From Ardenticatenaceae bacterium (GTDB lineage: Bacteria > Chloroflexota > Anaerolineae > Promineifilales > Promineifilaceae), in the NCBI GenBank assembly GCA_020634435.1, contig JACKBS010000004.1, positions 868,001 through 932,000 on the forward strand: 64,000 nt of DNA. The letters are read 5' to 3'. The notes beneath the pieces were generated by a model. That model did not search any database, was not told the DNA's origin, and saw nothing but the letters and a program-made list of their open reading frames with translations. Made by a program: the position numbers and the translations under genes. Positions 8,832 through 16,443 of this stretch are shown in pieces. Each line of letters begins with the position of its first letter. Within the stretch, counting starts at the first letter, position 1.

Positions 8832-9566
8832 ATGATGCAGTCGAGCCAACCCAAACCCAACATTGAACAGGTAGAAGCCGCTTTGCGTCAACGCATCGGG
8901 CAAAAAGTTTATCAGCCGGGGGTGCAAATGCCCACGGAATTGGCCCTAACGGCCGAATTTGGTGTTAGTCGCGCTACTATCCGAACGGTGCTGACACGGC
9001 TGGCCAACGAAGGGCTGATCATGCGGCGGCAGGGCGCCGGAACCTATGTAAATCAGCGGGTGGGGGAAGTGAATACGTTGCGTGGGTTGCTGGATTACGG
9101 CCGTCTTATTACCGAGTCGGGCTACCAACCATCGATCCAGCCTATTTCAATGATGATGCGTGAGGCGACCGACGAAGAGGCCCAGGTGCTGAGTTTGGGT
9201 AAGGGCGAGCAGGTCGCGGTGTTGGTGCGGCTGTTTTTGGCCGATGAACGGCCGTTTATCCTGGCCACCAATGTAATTCCGCAAAAGATGTTTAAGGCCA
9301 ACGGTGATTTTTACGACGGCCGTTTACCGCTGCACAATTTCCTGGAACAGTATTGCCATCAAACCATTGCCTACGCCATTTATGAAATTTGCCCGCGTCT
9401 GGCCGATGATGAGAAGACCATCCAACTGCTAGGCTGCCAGCCCGGTCGCCTGCTGCTGCAATTCACCACCACCTTCTACAACCACGACAACTGGCCCTTG
9501 GTCTCCGGCCACAGCACCTATGATGATTCGGTTGTCAAACTGCGTTTCATGCAAAGCTGGGTGTGA
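8832..9566 (+). CDS. GntR-family regulator, HutC/UTRA type
   Basis: A 244-residue transcription factor. The N-terminal winged helix at about 12-75 has the GntR signature MPTELALTAEFGVSRATIRTVLTRL; it is followed by a UTRA effector domain at about 95-235. HutC-type members sense catabolic metabolites and usually repress the adjacent operon. It is divergent from the ygeY-ygeW-PLP-transporter run, so that run is the likely target, with the tandem dyads at 8784-8827 as candidate sites. Two consecutive ATGs (8832, 8835) are possible starts, with no strong ribosome site between them and the operator. Confidence 0.88.
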   Translation: MMQSSQPKPNIEQVEAALRQRIGQKVYQPGVQMPTELALTAEFGVSRATIRTVLTRLANEGLIMRRQGAGTYVNQRVGEVNTLRGLLDYGRLITESGYQPSIQPISMMMREATDEEAQVLSLGKGEQVAVLVRLFLADERPFILATNVIPQKMFKANGDFYDGRLPLHNFLEQYCHQTIAYAIYEICPRLADDEKTIQLLGCQPGRLLLQFTTTFYNHDNWPLVSGHSTYDDSVVKLRFMQSWV

Positions 9567-9589
9567 TAGACAAACTCGCCATAGGCGCC

Positions 9590-10237
9590 TTAGCTATCGA
9601 GCAACTGCCTTAACGCCTGCGCTGCGTAGCGGCGGACCCCCGCATCAACCTGCGGGTCGGCCGCCAGCCCCAGCAATCCGGCGGCTACCGCCTCATCGGC
9701 CCGACCCAACTGCCCCAACGCCTGCGCCGCGGCGCGGCGGACCCCCGCATCAACCTGCGGGTCGCCTACCAGCCCCAGCAATCCGGCGGCTACCGCTTCA
9801 TCGGCCCGGCCCAACTGACCCAACGCCTGCGCCGCGTCGCTGCGGACAAAATCATCAACCTGCGGGTCGCGCGCCAGCCCCAGCAATATTTCCGCCGCCT
9901 CATCGGCCCGGCCCAACTGACCCAACGCCTGCGCCGCGCGCCGCGGCGAACCCCGCATCAACCTGCGGGTCGCCCGCCAGCCCAGCAATATCTCCGCCGC
10001 CTCATCGGCCTGGCCCAACTGCCCCAACGCCTGCGCCGCGGCGCGGCGGACCCAAGCATCAACCTGCGGGTCGCCCGCCAGCCCCAGCAATCCGGTGACT
10101 ACCGCCTCATCGGCCCGGCCCAACTGCTCCAACGCCTGCGCCGCGCCGCGGCGAACCCCCGCATCAACCTGCGGGTCGCCCGCCAGCCCCAGCAATCCGA
10201 CAACTACCGCCTCATCGGCCCGGCTCAACCGCCCCAA
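9590..10237 (-). pseudogene. Detached C-terminal HEAT-repeat part of the NACHT gene
   Basis: An open frame of 215 codons made only of repeats of the type DPQVDAGVRRAAAQALGQLG, ending with a short tail QALRQLLDS. It has no start signal of its own. It continues the repeat array of the NACHT gene to its right after intervening frame changes around 10238-10386. One stretch inside it is itself out of frame (the residues read LLGWRATRRLMRGS) between compensating indels near 9940-9990. I read it as the end of the same gene, split by 1-nt indels that are either real or assembly errors. Confidence 0.75.
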
Positions 10238-11060
10238 CGCCAGCGCTGCGTAGCGGCGGACCCCGCATCAACCTGCGGGTCGCCCGCCAGCCCCAGTAAT
10301 CCGTTCGTGACCGCCTCATCGGTCCGGCCCAACTGTCCCAACGCCAGCGCCGCGCGCGGCGGACCTAACATCAACCTGCGGGTCGCCTACCAGCCCCAGC
10401 AATATCTCCGCCGCCTCATCGGTCCGGCCCAACTGTCCCAACGCCTGCTGCGCTGCGTTGCGGCGGACCCCCGCATCAACCTGCGGGTCGCCCGCCAGCC
10501 CCAGCAATATCTCCGCCGCCTCATCGGTCCGGCCCAACTGTCCCAACGCCAGCGCTGCGTAGCGGCGGACCCCGCATCAACCTGCGGGTCGCCCGCCAGC
10601 CCCAGCAATCCGGTGACTACCGCCTCATCGGCCCGGCCCAACTGCCCCAACGCCTGCGCCGCGCCGCGGCGGACCCCAACAGCAACCTGCGAGTCGCCCG
10701 CCAGCCCTAGTAATCCGGCAACTGCCGCCTGATCGGCCCGGCCCAACTGCCCCAACGCCTGCGCCGCGGCGCGGCAGACCTCAGCATCAACCTGCGGGTC
10801 ACCCGCCAGCCCTAGCAATCCGACAACTACCGCCTCGTCGGTCCGGCCCAACCGCCCCAACGCCAGCACTGCGTAGCGGCGGACCCCCGCATCAACCTGC
10901 GGGTCGCCCGCCAGCCCCAGTAATCCGTTCGTGACCGCCTCATCGGCCCGGCCCAACTGTCCCAACGCCAGCGCCGCGGCGCGGCAGACTTCAGCATCAA
11001 CCTGCGGGTCACCCGCCAGCCCCAGCAATCCGGCGGCGACTTGCGGATCTCCTTCCAATT
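9600..11060 (-). repeat. Array of about 14 tandem 35-codon HEAT-like repeats
   Basis: Direct repeats at 105-bp spacing, with some 101-104 bp units. The start of the phrase ATCAACCTGCGGGTC lies at 9644, 9749, 9854, 9957, 10058, 10163, 10267, 10370, 10475, 10576, (10681), 10786, 10891 and 10996. Each encodes two amphipathic helices, DPQVDAxVRRxAAxALGQLG then RADEAVxxGLLGLAG, typical of HEAT or PBS-lyase repeats. Nucleotide identity between units is very high, which implies recent expansion or homogenisation. Some units are 34 codons because EAAEILLG replaces EAVVAGLLG. Confidence 0.9.
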
Positions 11061-13284
11061 GACTCAAAGCTGTAAAAGCGTCGCCTTGTTCCCAACGTGG
11101 CCTGTCTGTTATGATTTTGAACAGTCGGTTTATAATCTCCTCTTTGACCATTGTGGCCATATTTACCTTGTCGGCAACTGCCTGCGCGGCCAGGTAGAGG
11201 TGGCGATGTAGAACCTCTTCGAATGGATCGGCGTCGCCTGCCGCCAATAGCCACCTGAGCAGGTCAGTTGACGGACGGCCACGACCTTCCTTGCCCAGCA
11301 GCGCCAAAAGCAGCAAAATTACCTCCCGCCAGTGGGCATTGTGCAGGCGGGCTTTTATTTCATCCCAGGCAGCATTCAGGTTTCCTTGTGTGCGGTGGTA
11401 AATATCCCGTGCCGCCAAATATTCCTGAAAAGTTAGGTGGGCAAAGCTAAATTCATCCTGTCCTCGCGCCACCAGTAAACCCACCCGATCGGCAATAAAA
11501 CGGACAAACGTTTCCGCTTCGGGTCGTGCTTGTCGTCGGTTGGCAAACAGATCCAACGGATCAACCATAAAATCGGCTAGTTTTGTTTCCAATGGTTCAC
11601 GGGCGATTGGCTGTAGTTGGCGTGGCTGTTCGGCCCCAGCATGCAGATCAAAAGCCAGCAGCTCTAGCAAATCTTCACGGTAGGCATAAAAGGGGCGGTT
11701 CTTTTCCGCCATGGTCAGCTTTTTCCGCCCTTCCCATTCGTCAAGCAGCGTTTGTACACATTTTTGGTAGAGGGTAGCACGTTCCTGGGGCAGGTCGGCT
11801 TCATTGCGATGTACCAAAGCGATGATGGTGAGAAGCAGCGGGTTACGCGCCAGCTCTTGAATATTGGCCTGATTTTCCAGGGCTTCAATTAAGCCAGCGG
11901 TCAATGCGTCACGGAGCCGTACGTCCGCTTCGCGCAGCCGGTACCAGGTGCGGATAAAGGTGCGAATATCTTCATCGGCCAATGGCTGCACTTCATAATG
12001 TGGATACATCCCTTGGTCCAGCGGGGCAGCATTGTAGCCAGAAATGCGGGAGGTAATGATATATTGGTTTTGTCGGTATTGCGGATGGGTAACCAAGGCA
12101 TGGACCGCATCGCGCACCTCACTACGCTTGCCGCGTTCCCATACTTCATCCAGGCCATCGAGCAAGACCAAACAGCGCCCTGCCCGCAGCGCGTTTTTGA
12201 TAAACCCTGGGGGCAGATTAAGGTCATATCTTTCCCTGGTTTGTTCCTCAAAAAAGTCAGACAAACTGCCTTCCGCTTCGCTGGCAAAGCGGCGCAGCGG
12301 AATGAAGATGGGCAGCAGCGGCCCAGCCGCCGGAACGTCCAGCCCAAATTGGGGGTCATCATGCCCGTCAGCAGCCAGCACAGCCAAATATTTGAGCAAA
12401 GTTGATTTACCTGAGCCGGGATCGCCCAAAATGACAATGGGTTTGCCTTCCTGCATGGCCACTGGCATCAGGGGTGTTGTGGGGAAAGGCGGTTGCCCCT
12501 CTCTAGCTCTCCTGGCCATCAGGTGAGCTGCTGCTTCATTTCTTGGCAGTAGCTCATCTTCTGGCACGATGGGCGGCTCTGTGTAGCGACCACTCTCTGG
12601 TTTTAGCTGCAAATGAGCAAACATTCTGTCTACGCGCACAGCCTCACGCCGCCCGGCGACGGCCATACCCGTAAAATCAAGACGGCCGTCTACCTCAATC
12701 ACTTGCGCCCGGTACTCAGCTTCGCTGGCATAGGGGGTAGCGGGCTGCCCTTGTGCCTCAATACGGCGCAAAATCTTGATCATTTCCGCTTCTCGCAGGC
12801 TGTAAAATATTTCTTGATCCAGCAGCGCGTCATGCAGGTGGTGTAAAAAGTTAGCTACCAGAATAGCAACTTGTTCCGGGGTGGGTTGGGCCACACGGTT
12901 GTTGTAAAAATCCCAGGTAAGGGCATCGGAAACGGCCGATTCCAACTTACCCACATCTGGCGTGCCACCAATTAAAAGCGTCTGGCTGCCCAATTCAGCC
13001 AAAGCCGTCGCCACCCGCTCATTCTCGGCTGCGTTAATTGCCTCAAAAATCACTTCCGCTTGCGTTTGGTCTGGCGTATCTTGCAGGGTGCGGGCGTGGG
13101 CAGTGGCAATGGCCTGGGTGAAAGCAGCTTCCCTTTCCTTTTCTTTGCCCTTGCCTGCCCAACGTTTGAACCTGGCTTTGAGCGATTCATCCACTGGCTC
13201 CCAGGCTGCATCAAATACTTTGTCAAAGATTTTTTCGGTTACTTTGAATAAACCAATGAAGAAGAGACCCGTTAATACACCCAC
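10387..13284 (-). CDS. NACHT NTPase with C-terminal HEAT-like repeats (frame interrupted)
   Basis: The main open frame (965 codons) of a STAND-class NTPase. It has an N-terminal hydrophobic stretch (residues 5-14) and a helical effector-like region to about 230. The NACHT domain carries Walker A GDPGSGKST at 287-295 and Walker B CLVLLDGLDEV at 371-381. A winged-helix/helical section follows to about 700, then HEAT-like repeats. The frame runs off into out-of-frame residues after VDAGS, where a poly-C run has four instead of five Cs (about 10567), so the native protein probably continued to 9590 (about 1230 residues). It starts at GTG with AAGGAG six bases upstream. Related bacterial NACHT proteins include anti-phage sensors; that role is inference here, with no other defence gene adjacent. 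Confidence 0.85.
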   Translation of the reverse strand: MGVLTGLFFIGLFKVTEKIFDKVFDAAWEPVDESLKARFKRWAGKGKEKEREAAFTQAIATAHARTLQDTPDQTQAEVIFEAINAAENERVATALAELGSQTLLIGGTPDVGKLESAVSDALTWDFYNNRVAQPTPEQVAILVANFLHHLHDALLDQEIFYSLREAEMIKILRRIEAQGQPATPYASEAEYRAQVIEVDGRLDFTGMAVAGRREAVRVDRMFAHLQLKPESGRYTEPPIVPEDELLPRNEAAAHLMARRAREGQPPFPTTPLMPVAMQEGKPIVILGDPGSGKSTLLKYLAVLAADGHDDPQFGLDVPAAGPLLPIFIPLRRFASEAEGSLSDFFEEQTRERYDLNLPPGFIKNALRAGRCLVLLDGLDEVWERGKRSEVRDAVHALVTHPQYRQNQYIITSRISGYNAAPLDQGMYPHYEVQPLADEDIRTFIRTWYRLREADVRLRDALTAGLIEALENQANIQELARNPLLLTIIALVHRNEADLPQERATLYQKCVQTLLDEWEGRKKLTMAEKNRPFYAYREDLLELLAFDLHAGAEQPRQLQPIAREPLETKLADFMVDPLDLFANRRQARPEAETFVRFIADRVGLLVARGQDEFSFAHLTFQEYLAARDIYHRTQGNLNAAWDEIKARLHNAHWREVILLLLALLGKEGRGRPSTDLLRWLLAAGDADPFEEVLHRHLYLAAQAVADKVNMATMVKEEIINRLFKIITDRPRWEQGDAFTALSQLEGDPQVAAGLLGLAGDPQVDAEVCRAAALALGQLGRADEAVTNGLLGLAGDPQVDAGVRRYAVLALGRLGRTDEAVVVGLLGLAGDPQVDAEVCRAAAQALGQLGRADQAAVAGLLGLAGDSQVAVGVRRGAAQALGQLGRADEAVVTGLLGLAGDPQVDAGSAATQRWRWDSWAGPMRRRRYCWGWRATRRLMRGSAATQRSRRWDSWAGPMRRRRYCWGW

Positions 13285-13313
13285 AATATGCTCCTTCCGC
13301 CAATTGGCAACTG

Positions 13314-13342
13314 TCTTGACCGGAGTGTAATTGTAGTCAAGA
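13314..13342. promoter_or_regulatory. Inverted repeat upstream of NACHT gene
   Basis: TCTTGAC (13314-13320) and GTCAAGA (13336-13342) are a perfect 7-bp dyad with a 15-nt spacer. It lies about 30 bp before the NACHT start and directly after the deiodinase-like gene's stop. It could be an operator of the NACHT promoter. Short arms make this tentative. Confidence 0.3.
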
Positions 13343-14014
13343 TTAAATTTGCGTCACAAATTCATCCAAATTCTTCTTTTGCATAGCATGAGCAGGTATC
13401 TGAGCATCTTCTGCGGGGTAGCCAACTACCAGATTGATGTAGGCGCGCTCGTTTTTGGGTCGGTGCAGAATTTCGCTGAGGAAACCCATCGGGCTAGGCG
13501 TGTGGGTGAGGCAGGCCAGCCCGGCATTGTGCAGCGCGGCAATGAGAAATCCGGTGGCGATACCGACCGACTCCTGGACGTAATAATGCTTCACGCGCGA
13601 GCCATCTTCGGCCAAGCCATACGACTGGGCAAAAATGACGATCAGGCAGCTGGCCCGGTCAATAAACGATTTGTCGGCATCTGTGCCCAAAGGGGCCAAC
13701 GCCTCCAACCATTCCTCTGAGGCGCGCCCGGCATAAAAGGCACGCTCCTCTTCTTCGGCCGCCAGGCGAATTTGGTGCTTGATTGCCGGATCGGTGACTA
13801 CCACAAAATGCCACGGCTGCTGATTGGCACCGCTGGGGGCGCGTCCGGCGGTTTCCAGGCAGCGCATGATCACATCGAGCGGTACGGGCCTGTCGGCAAA
13901 ATCGCGGGTGCTGTGCCGCTGCTTCATGAAGTCGAAAAACGCCTGAGAGCGGCGACGCATTTCGTCTTCAGCAAAAGTCTGCATTTCTAGAGGAACAGAA
14001 GGAATCGGTTGCAT
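13343..14014 (-). CDS. Iodotyrosine-deiodinase-like nitroreductase
   Basis: A 223-residue FMN-dependent nitroreductase-superfamily protein. RHSTRDF (33-39) and APSGANQQPWHF (59-70) are the FMN-binding segments. The region EEEERAFY...K matches the iodotyrosine deiodinase lid: E90, Y94 and K115 have the 4- and 21-residue spacing of the substrate-clamping E/Y/K triad known from human IYD. HYYVQESVGIATGFLIAALHNAGL and VGYPAEDAQIP also follow IYD closely. I chose ATG 14014 because the longer open frame runs into the next gene. Likely activity is reductive dehalogenation of halotyrosine-like phenols. The gene is 25 bp downstream of a HpaH-like gene on the same strand. Confidence 0.85.
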   Translation of the reverse strand: MQPIPSVPLEMQTFAEDEMRRRSQAFFDFMKQRHSTRDFADRPVPLDVIMRCLETAGRAPSGANQQPWHFVVVTDPAIKHQIRLAAEEEERAFYAGRASEEWLEALAPLGTDADKSFIDRASCLIVIFAQSYGLAEDGSRVKHYYVQESVGIATGFLIAALHNAGLACLTHTPSPMGFLSEILHRPKNERAYINLVVGYPAEDAQIPAHAMQKKNLDEFVTQI

Positions 14015-14039
14015 CTTACTTTTCCTTTTTGGGAGCGAT

Positions 14040-14822
14040 CTAAACAAATTGAATTGCCACAGAACCCAGGTCGCCAAAGTCCGCGCGAATGGTGTCGCCA
14101 ATTTGAGCCCACACGGGGCGCACAAAGGAGCCTGCCAGCAGTATCTGGCCTGGCTCCAGCGCATAACCCAAAGTAGACAGCTTGTTAGCCAGCCAGGCAA
14201 CGCCGCTGGCCGGATGACCCATTACGCCGCAAGACAGGCCTGTCTCTTCGATTTCGGTGTTGCGGTACAGGATGCCCGGCACCATGCGTAAATCAAGATC
14301 ACGGGGGTGAAACGGCCGTCCCCCCAACACAATTCCTGCCCCAGCTCCGTTATCCGCAATGGTGTCATAAATCTGGCGTGGCTCGTCCACCCGGGTGTCG
14401 ATAATTTCGATGGACGGCACCACAAACTCCGTGGCCCGCAGCACGTCCAGCATGGTCACGCCCGGTCCCTTGAGCGGCGCACCGAGGATGAAGGCCAGTT
14501 CCAACTCCACGCGGGGCACGCAGTAGTTGGCGTGCGGCACCTTGGCCCCATCCTCGATTAGAAAATGGTCATACAAAAAGCCAAAATCCGGCTCATCTAT
14601 TTTGGATGAACGTCGCATAGCGATTGAGGTAAGCCCCACTTTATAGCCAATGAGCTTCGCGCCCGCAGCAATCGTGCGGCGGGCCACTTCGGCGGAAATC
14701 GCGTAGGAGTCTTCAAATTCAATATTCGGAAAAAGGGCAGACGGCCGTATCGTTTGCACCTTTGTCTTGTTCGCCTCTAGCAGCGCCTCGACCACCTGGG
14801 CGCGTTCGTTTTCAGTAAGCAT
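14040..14822 (-). CDS. hpaH: 2-oxo-hept-4-ene-1,7-dioate hydratase-like (HpaH/MhpD family)
   Basis: A 260-residue member of the FAA-hydrolase-fold hydratase/decarboxylase family. The segments LIGYKVGLTSIAMRRSS, VPRVELELAFIL, DNGAGAGIVLGGRPF and HPASGVAWLANKLS track HpaH, the hydratase of homoprotocatechuate meta-cleavage; MhpD and oxalocrotonate decarboxylases are close alternatives. The metal-ligand region ELE and the family length fit. GGGAGG lies just before the ATG. No ring-cleavage dioxygenase or aldolase is in the window, so the pathway context is incomplete. It is co-directional with the deiodinase-like gene and may share its transcript. Confidence 0.82.
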   Translation of the reverse strand: MLTENERAQVVEALLEANKTKVQTIRPSALFPNIEFEDSYAISAEVARRTIAAGAKLIGYKVGLTSIAMRRSSKIDEPDFGFLYDHFLIEDGAKVPHANYCVPRVELELAFILGAPLKGPGVTMLDVLRATEFVVPSIEIIDTRVDEPRQIYDTIADNGAGAGIVLGGRPFHPRDLDLRMVPGILYRNTEIEETGLSCGVMGHPASGVAWLANKLSTLGYALEPGQILLAGSFVRPVWAQIGDTIRADFGDLGSVAIQFV

Positions 14823-14839
14823 AGTGCCTCCCTATGGCT

Positions 14840-14897
14840 ACAACGAATTGAAGTAATCAACGAATTTGGCCATTCGTTCGTTACTCAAATTCGTTGT
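14840..14897. repeat. Imperfect hairpin between divergent genes
   Basis: ACAACGAATTGAAGTAA (14840-14856) pairs imperfectly with TTACTCAAATTCGTTGT (14881-14897), and an inner CGAAT/ATTCG stem sits at 14861/14876. It occupies the whole gap between the hydratase gene (leftward) and the LLM gene (rightward). Promoters for both must lie in or around it, so it may be an operator; it also resembles the other AT-rich palindromic inserts of this window. Confidence 0.45.
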
Positions 14898-14960
14898 GGT
14901 CAACTTATCACCGCCAAGCGTATGCGATTTTTTGCGATTTGCACAGGAACCCAGCAAAAT

Positions 14961-15944
14961 ATGGACATGCCCATGATTTCCATTGCCTTCCAAACGGACA
15001 AACCACTGCGTGAATACGGCCGTCTCGCCCAACTTGCTGAAAATTACAACTTTGACGGCGTTACCGTCTATAACGATCTGCTTTACCAGCCTGCCTGGCT
15101 GCCGCTGCTGGAAATTGCCCGCGTCACCAGCCGGGTGCGCCTTGGCCCGGCGGCGGTCAATCCGTTCACCTGCCACCCCATCAACATTGCCGCCAACATC
15201 GCTTTGATCGATGAGATGAGCAACGGCCGTTCCTACCTTGGTTTTGCGCGGGGAGCGTGGCTCGATTTTGTGGGGTTGCAGCTCCAAAACGTCCCGCAGC
15301 AGCTGCGCGAGGCGATGGTCTGTGTGCGTCACCTGCTGCAAAAACGAACCGATCCGCTGCCCGGCGACTATTTTGCGCTGGCGGGTGGGGAGGTGTTCAG
15401 ATGGACGGCCGTAAATCCAAACATTCCCTTCTTGCTGGGCAGTTGGGGCAGCAAAACCATCGCCGCCTGCCAGCCGTTTGTGGATGAGATCAAGCTGGGC
15501 GGCATGGCCAACCCCGGCGTGGTGCGCTGGCTGCGGCAGCGGTTGGCCGCCGAGACACCGGGCATTGTCGTTGGGGCCGTTACTGTCGTGAGCGACGATC
15601 GAGCAGAAGCGTTGGCGTTGGCTCGGCGCGAGGTGGCGCTGTATTTGCCCGTGGTGGCCAAGCTGGACCCCACGCTGGATTTGGATGATGAGTTGGTGGA
15701 TAGGTTGGCTGTGGCGGTGAAGATGCATGATTGGGAAACGGCCGTATCTCTTATCTCCGACGATCTGCTGCAAAAGTTTGCCTTCGCGGGCACCCCCGCC
15801 GAAATCGCCCAGCAAACCCTGGCCCTGTTCGCCGCTGGCGCCAATCGCGTGGAATTTGGCACGCCGCATGGTATAACAAGCCAAGATGGGCTGAGGCTGC
15901 TCGGGGAAAAAGTGCTGCCCACTGTGCGAAAGGATTTGGACTGA
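14961..15944 (+). CDS. LLM-class flavin/F420-dependent oxidoreductase
   Basis: A luciferase-like TIM-barrel oxidoreductase of 327 residues from ATG 14961, or 340 if ATG 14922 is used. I prefer 14961 because AGGAA lies 11 bases upstream and MPMISIAFQTDKPL is a normal family N-terminus. FDGVTVYNDLLYQPAWLPLLEIARVT and the NPFTCHPINIAANIALIDEMS region match F420-dependent reductases of the Mer type. The flavin or F420 cofactor and the substrate cannot be told from sequence. It is divergent from the HpaH-like gene and may belong to the same metabolic module. Confidence 0.75.
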   Translation: MDMPMISIAFQTDKPLREYGRLAQLAENYNFDGVTVYNDLLYQPAWLPLLEIARVTSRVRLGPAAVNPFTCHPINIAANIALIDEMSNGRSYLGFARGAWLDFVGLQLQNVPQQLREAMVCVRHLLQKRTDPLPGDYFALAGGEVFRWTAVNPNIPFLLGSWGSKTIAACQPFVDEIKLGGMANPGVVRWLRQRLAAETPGIVVGAVTVVSDDRAEALALARREVALYLPVVAKLDPTLDLDDELVDRLAVAVKMHDWETAVSLISDDLLQKFAFAGTPAEIAQQTLALFAAGANRVEFGTPHGITSQDGLRLLGEKVLPTVRKDLD

Positions 15945-15949
15945 TTTGT

Positions 15950-16012
15950 AGTGATAAGTAAAAAGTGAAAAGTGATAGAGTAAACACCACTTTTCACTTT
16001 TTACTTATCACT
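15950..16012. repeat. Perfect 25-bp inverted repeat
   Basis: The arms 15950-15974 and 15988-16012 are exact reverse complements (AGTGATAAGTAAAAAGTG... type) around a 13-nt loop. It begins six bases after the LLM stop and ends 12 bases before the next start. A stem this long with no U-tract is more typical of a palindromic mobile or REP-type element than of a terminator, though it will fold strongly in RNA. Confidence 0.8.
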
Positions 16013-16024
16013 TTTCACTGAAAA

Positions 16025-16363
16025 ATGGAACCCGACGAATTTCAACTGTACGACCTCACCATAGAAGTTGAAGCGATTGAAGGCCACTGCACCTGCAACA
16101 TGGCCGTCGGCGACCGCTTTTTTCTGCGCGGTGGTAAGCTGTCCCTGCCCGACGGAGCCGACTTTTGCCTGTATGCGCTCCAGGCGGCGATTCCGCTGCT
16201 GCCTGCCAAGCAGCGCCAAAACCACCCGGCCGACTGGATGGAAACCGACGCCCGCGTCGTCTGCCCAGACCCAGTCTGTCGCCTCATCATGCGCATCGAC
16301 CGCAACGCCCCCCGCACCCTGCGCCACGACGACGTCAGCCCCATCCCCTGGGACGACATTTAA
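16025..16363 (+). CDS. TIGR04076-family protein
   Basis: A 112-residue small protein of unknown function. The pattern YDLTIEVEAIEGHC, then VGDRFFLRGGKLSLP, CLYALQAAIPLLP and a late VCPDPVCRLIMRI is that of the TIGR04076 family. Several conserved Cys (the CTC, FCLYA and CPDPVC positions) suggest metal binding or a redox role, but none is established. No clear ribosome site is seen because the 25-bp palindrome ends just upstream. Confidence 0.75.
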   Translation: MEPDEFQLYDLTIEVEAIEGHCTCNMAVGDRFFLRGGKLSLPDGADFCLYALQAAIPLLPAKQRQNHPADWMETDARVVCPDPVCRLIMRIDRNAPRTLRHDDVSPIPWDDI

Positions 16364-16366
16364 TTT

Positions 16367-16426
16367 GCCACAGAGAACACAGAGGTTAAAGAGGTATTTC
16401 TCTTATCTCTCTGTGTCCTCTGTGGC
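16367..16426. repeat. CCACAGAG-type inverted repeat
   Basis: GCCACAGAGAACACAGAG (16367-16384) and CTCTGTGTCCTCTGTGGC (16409-16426) pair over 18 bp with one mismatch and a 24-nt spacer. It fills the gap between the TIGR04076 and dienelactone hydrolase genes. The same sequence type is dispersed in many bacterial genomes as an intergenic palindrome. Confidence 0.65.
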
Positions 16427-16443
16427 CAAAAAAGGAAAAAAGT

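Noticed and set aside
9520..10732. Proline-rich plus-strand frames over the HEAT array
   Set aside because: They are the antisense of the repeat array; the minus strand gives clean HEAT-like repeats continuous with a NACHT domain.
9600..11060. CRISPR-like regular direct repeats
   Set aside because: The 105-bp units are coding, have no unique spacers and no cas genes are near.
14014..14200. N-terminal 62-codon extension of the deiodinase-like gene
   Set aside because: It overlaps the hydratase coding sequence in another frame, and family alignment begins near the ATG at 14014.
14838..15884. 348-codon minus-strand frame opposite the LLM gene
   Set aside because: The plus strand has a clear LLM family sequence; the antisense frame lacks any recognisable pattern.
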